Positions 14,995 through 17,232 of a DNA stretch of 17,232 bases are shown here, one piece after another. Both the position numbers and the translations under genes were made by a program. Source of the DNA: Desulfobacterales bacterium (GTDB taxonomy: Bacteria; Desulfobacterota; Desulfobacteria; Desulfobacterales; RPRI01); the NCBI GenBank assembly GCA_030689795.1, contig JAUYEO010000183.1:1-17232 (forward strand), in the 5' to 3' direction. How positions within the stretch are numbered: the first letter of the stretch is position 1; each line of letters opens with the position of its first letter. The notes below the pieces were generated by a model. The model was given only the letters and a program-made list of their open reading frames with translations. It was not told where the DNA came from and ran no database searches.

Positions 14995-15024
14995 GATAAC
15001 TTGTGTTATCTGATGTATATCACA
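14995..15024. promoter_or_regulatory. GATAAC palindrome and CRP/FNR-like site upstream of the CorA-family gene
   Basis: GATAACTTGTGTTATC (14995-15010) is a perfect 6-4-6 inverted repeat. Next to it TCTGA-N6-TCACA (15009-15024) fits the CRP consensus TGTGA-N6-TCACA at 9 of 10 positions, and its core TGAT-N4-ATCA also fits the FNR type. The site is centred about 49 bp before the predicted transcription start of the CorA-family gene, a usual place for an activator. Confidence 0.45.
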
Positions 15025-15030
15025 TAATTC

Positions 15031-15059
15031 TTGACAGCCATATTGCCGGATATTAATAA
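15031..15059 (+). promoter_or_regulatory. Candidate promoter for the CorA-family gene
   Basis: A perfect TTGACA (15031-15036) is followed after 17 bp by TAATAA (15054-15059), a poor -10 box. A strong -35 with a weak -10 and an upstream CRP/FNR-like site fits an activated promoter. The leader would be about 130 nt; I see no known riboswitch fold in it. Confidence 0.4.
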
Positions 15060-15196
15060 CAGACGGCTTTTAATCATCCGGATCATCATTTGTTCACGTT
15101 GACGGGGTTGTTTGGTTTCCGGATGGACACTATTTAGCTTGTGAAGAAGAATGTTCCCTGATAGAGTGCGCGAAATATTACGAATAGAGGTAGCAC

Positions 15197-16120
15197 ATGC
15201 GCAGAATTTACGAATTACTCAGCGGCAAAGTATTGGAGAACCTTTATGGACAAGGCCAGATAACAGTCTTTATCCGTCCCGAAGAGGCCGAACGAAGATA
15301 CTTGATAGATGAGATGAAGATAGACGAGCACACTCTCTATTCCGCCCTCGACCCTGATGAACTGGCACGTCTGGAGGTAGAGTCGAATCATGCGGCGATA
15401 ATATTAAAGTGCCCCAGGGCAACTACACAGGATATAGTTAATCAGTTTGAAATCTGTTCCATCGGCATGTTTCTCTTCAAGGACCAGCTCATAATAGTCG
15501 CAGATCATGATATTCCCGTCTTCGATGGCGGCAAGCATTTTTTGAAATGCCAGTCGTTGAACGATGTTGCAATCAGAAGCATATATAAAACCATATCCCT
15601 TTTCTTAACTCAACTTCGTTCGATCAACCGGCAGGCATCCGAAATTGAGTCGAAGCTCCACGGAGCAATTGAGAACGAACAGCTTATGCATCTCTTTGAA
15701 CTTGAAAAGGTTCTTGTTTACTATGTCAATGCGATTCATTCAAACTCGATAATGCTGGACAAGGTGCGCAACAATACCGTAAAGCTTGGGTTTACCGTTG
15801 AACAATGTGAGCTTTTGGAAGACGTATCGGTTGAAAATTCCCAGTGTGCAAAGCAGGCCGAAATATATTCAAGCATTCTCGCCGGACTCATGGATGCCCG
15901 TGTTTCCATTATAAGCAACAACCTGAACATAATCATGAAGACGCTGACGCTTATCACTCTGGGCATAATGGTTCCGACTTTTGTTGTAAGCGCATTCTCC
16001 ATGAATGTTCATCTTCCATTCGGTCTGAATGAAAGCCCTTTATCATTCTGGATTATCACATCCCTTGCATTTGCCTCGGTTTTTGTTCTCGTTATACTCC
16101 AGAAGAAAAAGAAATGGTGA
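15197..16120 (+). CDS. CorA-family divalent-cation transporter-like protein with SMN instead of GMN
   Basis: Inner-membrane protein of the CorA superfamily (Mg2+, Co2+ or Zn2+ channels, pentameric). A soluble N-terminal alpha/beta domain (1-125) is followed by long helices (126-245) leading into membrane helix 1 (about 249-267), the loop, and helix 2 (about 283-301), with a basic C-terminal tail KKKKW. The stretch RVSIISNNLNIIMKTLT before helix 1 is typical. The signature GMN at the pore mouth is replaced by S268-M269-N270 (SMNVHLPFG). In studied CorA proteins GMN changes alter or abolish transport, so ion choice or function may differ. Length 307 is normal for the family. The ATG at 15197 has GAGGT 7 nt upstream. 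It is a single gene with its own control region and converges on the SDR gene 25 bp away. Confidence 0.85.
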   Translation: MRRIYELLSGKVLENLYGQGQITVFIRPEEAERRYLIDEMKIDEHTLYSALDPDELARLEVESNHAAIILKCPRATTQDIVNQFEICSIGMFLFKDQLIIVADHDIPVFDGGKHFLKCQSLNDVAIRSIYKTISLFLTQLRSINRQASEIESKLHGAIENEQLMHLFELEKVLVYYVNAIHSNSIMLDKVRNNTVKLGFTVEQCELLEDVSVENSQCAKQAEIYSSILAGLMDARVSIISNNLNIIMKTLTLITLGIMVPTFVVSAFSMNVHLPFGLNESPLSFWIITSLAFASVFVLVILQKKKKW

Positions 16121-16145
16121 TTAAAGACAGGTTGCGCCGATGTTT

Positions 16146-17048
16146 TTACTTCTCCACAATATTTGAAACAGCGCTATTGATATCGGGATACTTGAAACTA
16201 AAGCCGAATTTTAAAAGTCTTTCGGGCATTACTCTCTGGCTTGCCAAAATGGATGATCCGAACTCCCCGAGGAGAATTCTTATCAAAAAGGCAGGAGCCG
16301 GCATAAAAGAAGGCCTGTGAAGAACAGCGGCTATTGCTTTTACAAGATCTGCATTTCTTATTGATCCCGGAGCGGTAAAGTTTAACGGGCCGCTTACGAC
16401 TTTATTATCAAAAACAAACAACATGGCTGAGATAAGGTCTTCAATGTGAATCCAGGGAAACCATTGCCTGCCGTTTCCGACAGGCCCGCCGGCAAAAAAT
16501 CGGATTGCGGGTATCATTTTCCCCAACGCTCCGCCGCCTTTTCCAAGAACAACACCGAATCTAGTGGCTACGACCCTTACTCCTTTCTCTTTGGCCTTAA
16601 ACGCCTCTTCTTCCCAATCCCTGCAAACAACGGCAAGAAAATCACTCCCGGACGGCTCGCTCTCCGTAAGAATATCATCTCCCCTGTTTCCGTAGTAGCC
16701 TGCGGCCGATGTGCTGCAAAGAGTAATCTCCCTGCCTGAAGGAAGAGCTTCCACGAGATTGCGGGTGGTGAGAATCCTGCTTTCGTAAATGGATTTTTTG
16801 TATTTTTCGTCCCAGCGTCTGAATATGCTTCTTCCGGCAAGATTGATGACCGCATCAATATCTTTAAGTTCCTGCTGCCAAGGGCCCTTTTTTGTCGTAT
16901 CGGCTGAAATGTACTTTAAATTCGAATGTCTTAACCCGCCGTTAACCGGACGCATGCCCGCAGAAACAACAAAATGCCCTTTTTGCAGCAATTGGCCCGA
17001 AAGATGTGATCCTATAAAACCGGTACCGCCTGTTATGAAAATCTTCAT
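16146..17048 (-). CDS. TIGR01777-type SDR epimerase (YfcH-like)
   Basis: A 300-residue NAD(P)-binding protein of the atypical short-chain dehydrogenase/reductase class. The nucleotide-binding GGTGFIGSHL (7-16) opens the protein, followed by VINLAGRSI (67-75), a W-x-x-x-Y-K-K-S-I-Y-E-S-R stretch, CSTSAAGYYG (111-120) and TRFGVVLGKGGGAL, all of which are hallmarks of the TIGR01777/YfcH group. The C-terminal part has GPLNFTAPG and a DUF1731-like end (GFSFKYPDI). Physiological substrates of this group are largely unknown. ATG at 17048 with AGAGG 9 nt upstream. It converges with the CorA-family gene. Family secure, function unknown. Confidence 0.9.
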   Translation of the reverse strand: MKIFITGGTGFIGSHLSGQLLQKGHFVVSAGMRPVNGGLRHSNLKYISADTTKKGPWQQELKDIDAVINLAGRSIFRRWDEKYKKSIYESRILTTRNLVEALPSGREITLCSTSAAGYYGNRGDDILTESEPSGSDFLAVVCRDWEEEAFKAKEKGVRVVATRFGVVLGKGGGALGKMIPAIRFFAGGPVGNGRQWFPWIHIEDLISAMLFVFDNKVVSGPLNFTAPGSIRNADLVKAIAAVLHRPSFMPAPAFLIRILLGEFGSSILASQRVMPERLLKFGFSFKYPDINSAVSNIVEK

Positions 17049-17091
17049 TATTCACATCCTCTCCCGCCGGGTACTATGGACAGTTACATAC

Positions 17092-17232
17092 AGTATTCGT
17101 AAAAAGTTAAAATTCTGACGGCAAAGTAAAAAGCTCATTATGCAAGGCGCGCGAATCTTGAGGAATGAAGCGTACATTTTGGTACGCTGCAATGACGAAA
17201 GATGAAGCGCAACACAGCAGAATGACTTTTTA
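17092..17232. repeat. GTAAAAAG-ended repeat, longest copy in the window (cut by the edge)
   Basis: From 17116, TGACGGCAAAGTAAAAAGC forms a left end; the right end GACTTTTTA reaches the window edge in inverted sense. The interior has a perfect 7-bp hairpin, AGCGTAC and GTACGCT (17169-17188), around a 6-base loop. A further TTCGTAAAAAGTT just outside (17097-17109) suggests a nested or tandem end. No coding capacity. It lies upstream of the SDR gene. From memory it matches repeats common in Desulfobacterales genomes. Confidence 0.65.

Noticed and set aside
15066..15196. 130-nt leader of the CorA-family gene considered as a Mg2+ riboswitch
   Set aside because: I could not find the conserved paired elements of the M-box or an expression-platform terminator.
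16114..16320. 68-residue plus-strand open frame overlapping the end of the CorA-family gene
   Set aside because: It lies almost wholly antisense to the SDR epimerase gene and has no protein features.

Overview
The window (about 17 kb, moderate GC) looks like chromosome of an anaerobic deltaproteobacterium, most likely Desulfobacterota/Desulfobacterales. That placement rests on recollection: the intergenic repeats resemble repeats I associate with that group, and the gene mix fits. No rRNA, tRNA or other marker gene is present to prove it.

Left part (1-5603). A minus-strand operon runs rdgB (XTP/dITP pyrophosphatase), pckG (GTP-type PEP carboxykinase), then an AmpG/PAT-type MFS transporter cut by the window edge. 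It is divergent from a plus-strand potassium channel with a TrkA/RCK domain. The channel converges on a PrmA-like methyltransferase gene. The whole gap between those two stop codons is a 142-bp inverted-repeat element.

Centre (5618-13927). Five minus-strand genes form the most interesting block: a secreted von Willebrand A (vWA) protein with a complete MIDAS metal site, a secreted protein whose C-terminal half looks like a MIDAS-less vWA fold, an FtsX/MacB-type permease with a large extracytoplasmic domain, its ABC ATPase, and an exported FN3/coiled-coil repeat protein. The prmA-like gene follows 14 bp downstream. A good promoter (TTGACA-17-TATCAT) and a perfect Shine-Dalgarno precede the vWA gene. 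I read the block as one envelope machine or signalling module, in which ABC ATP hydrolysis in the cytoplasm drives extracytoplasmic vWA/coiled-coil proteins. It resembles the TagST ABC pair plus the periplasmic vWA domain of PpkA in the Pseudomonas T6SS threonine-phosphorylation pathway, but no kinase or T6SS gene is visible here. Its function is unknown.

Right part (14198-17048). A cyclase/kynurenine-formamidase-family hydrolase (minus) and a CorA-family transporter with SMN in place of the GMN filter motif (plus) share a 340-bp divergent control region. That region holds two promoters, a CRP/FNR-like site and several palindromes. Last is a TIGR01777-type (YfcH-like) SDR epimerase on the minus strand.

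Repeats. Three distinct inverted-repeat families occupy intergenic DNA: a GTAAAAAG-ended family (about 3470-3530, 7725-7807, 17092 to the window end), a GAGAYCTTTG-ended element (4633-4774) and a 277-bp long-armed element (11181-11457). A possible solo insertion-sequence end lies at 14072-14110. The only gene-free stretch over 300 bp is 11133-11593; it holds the 277-bp element plus two hairpins.
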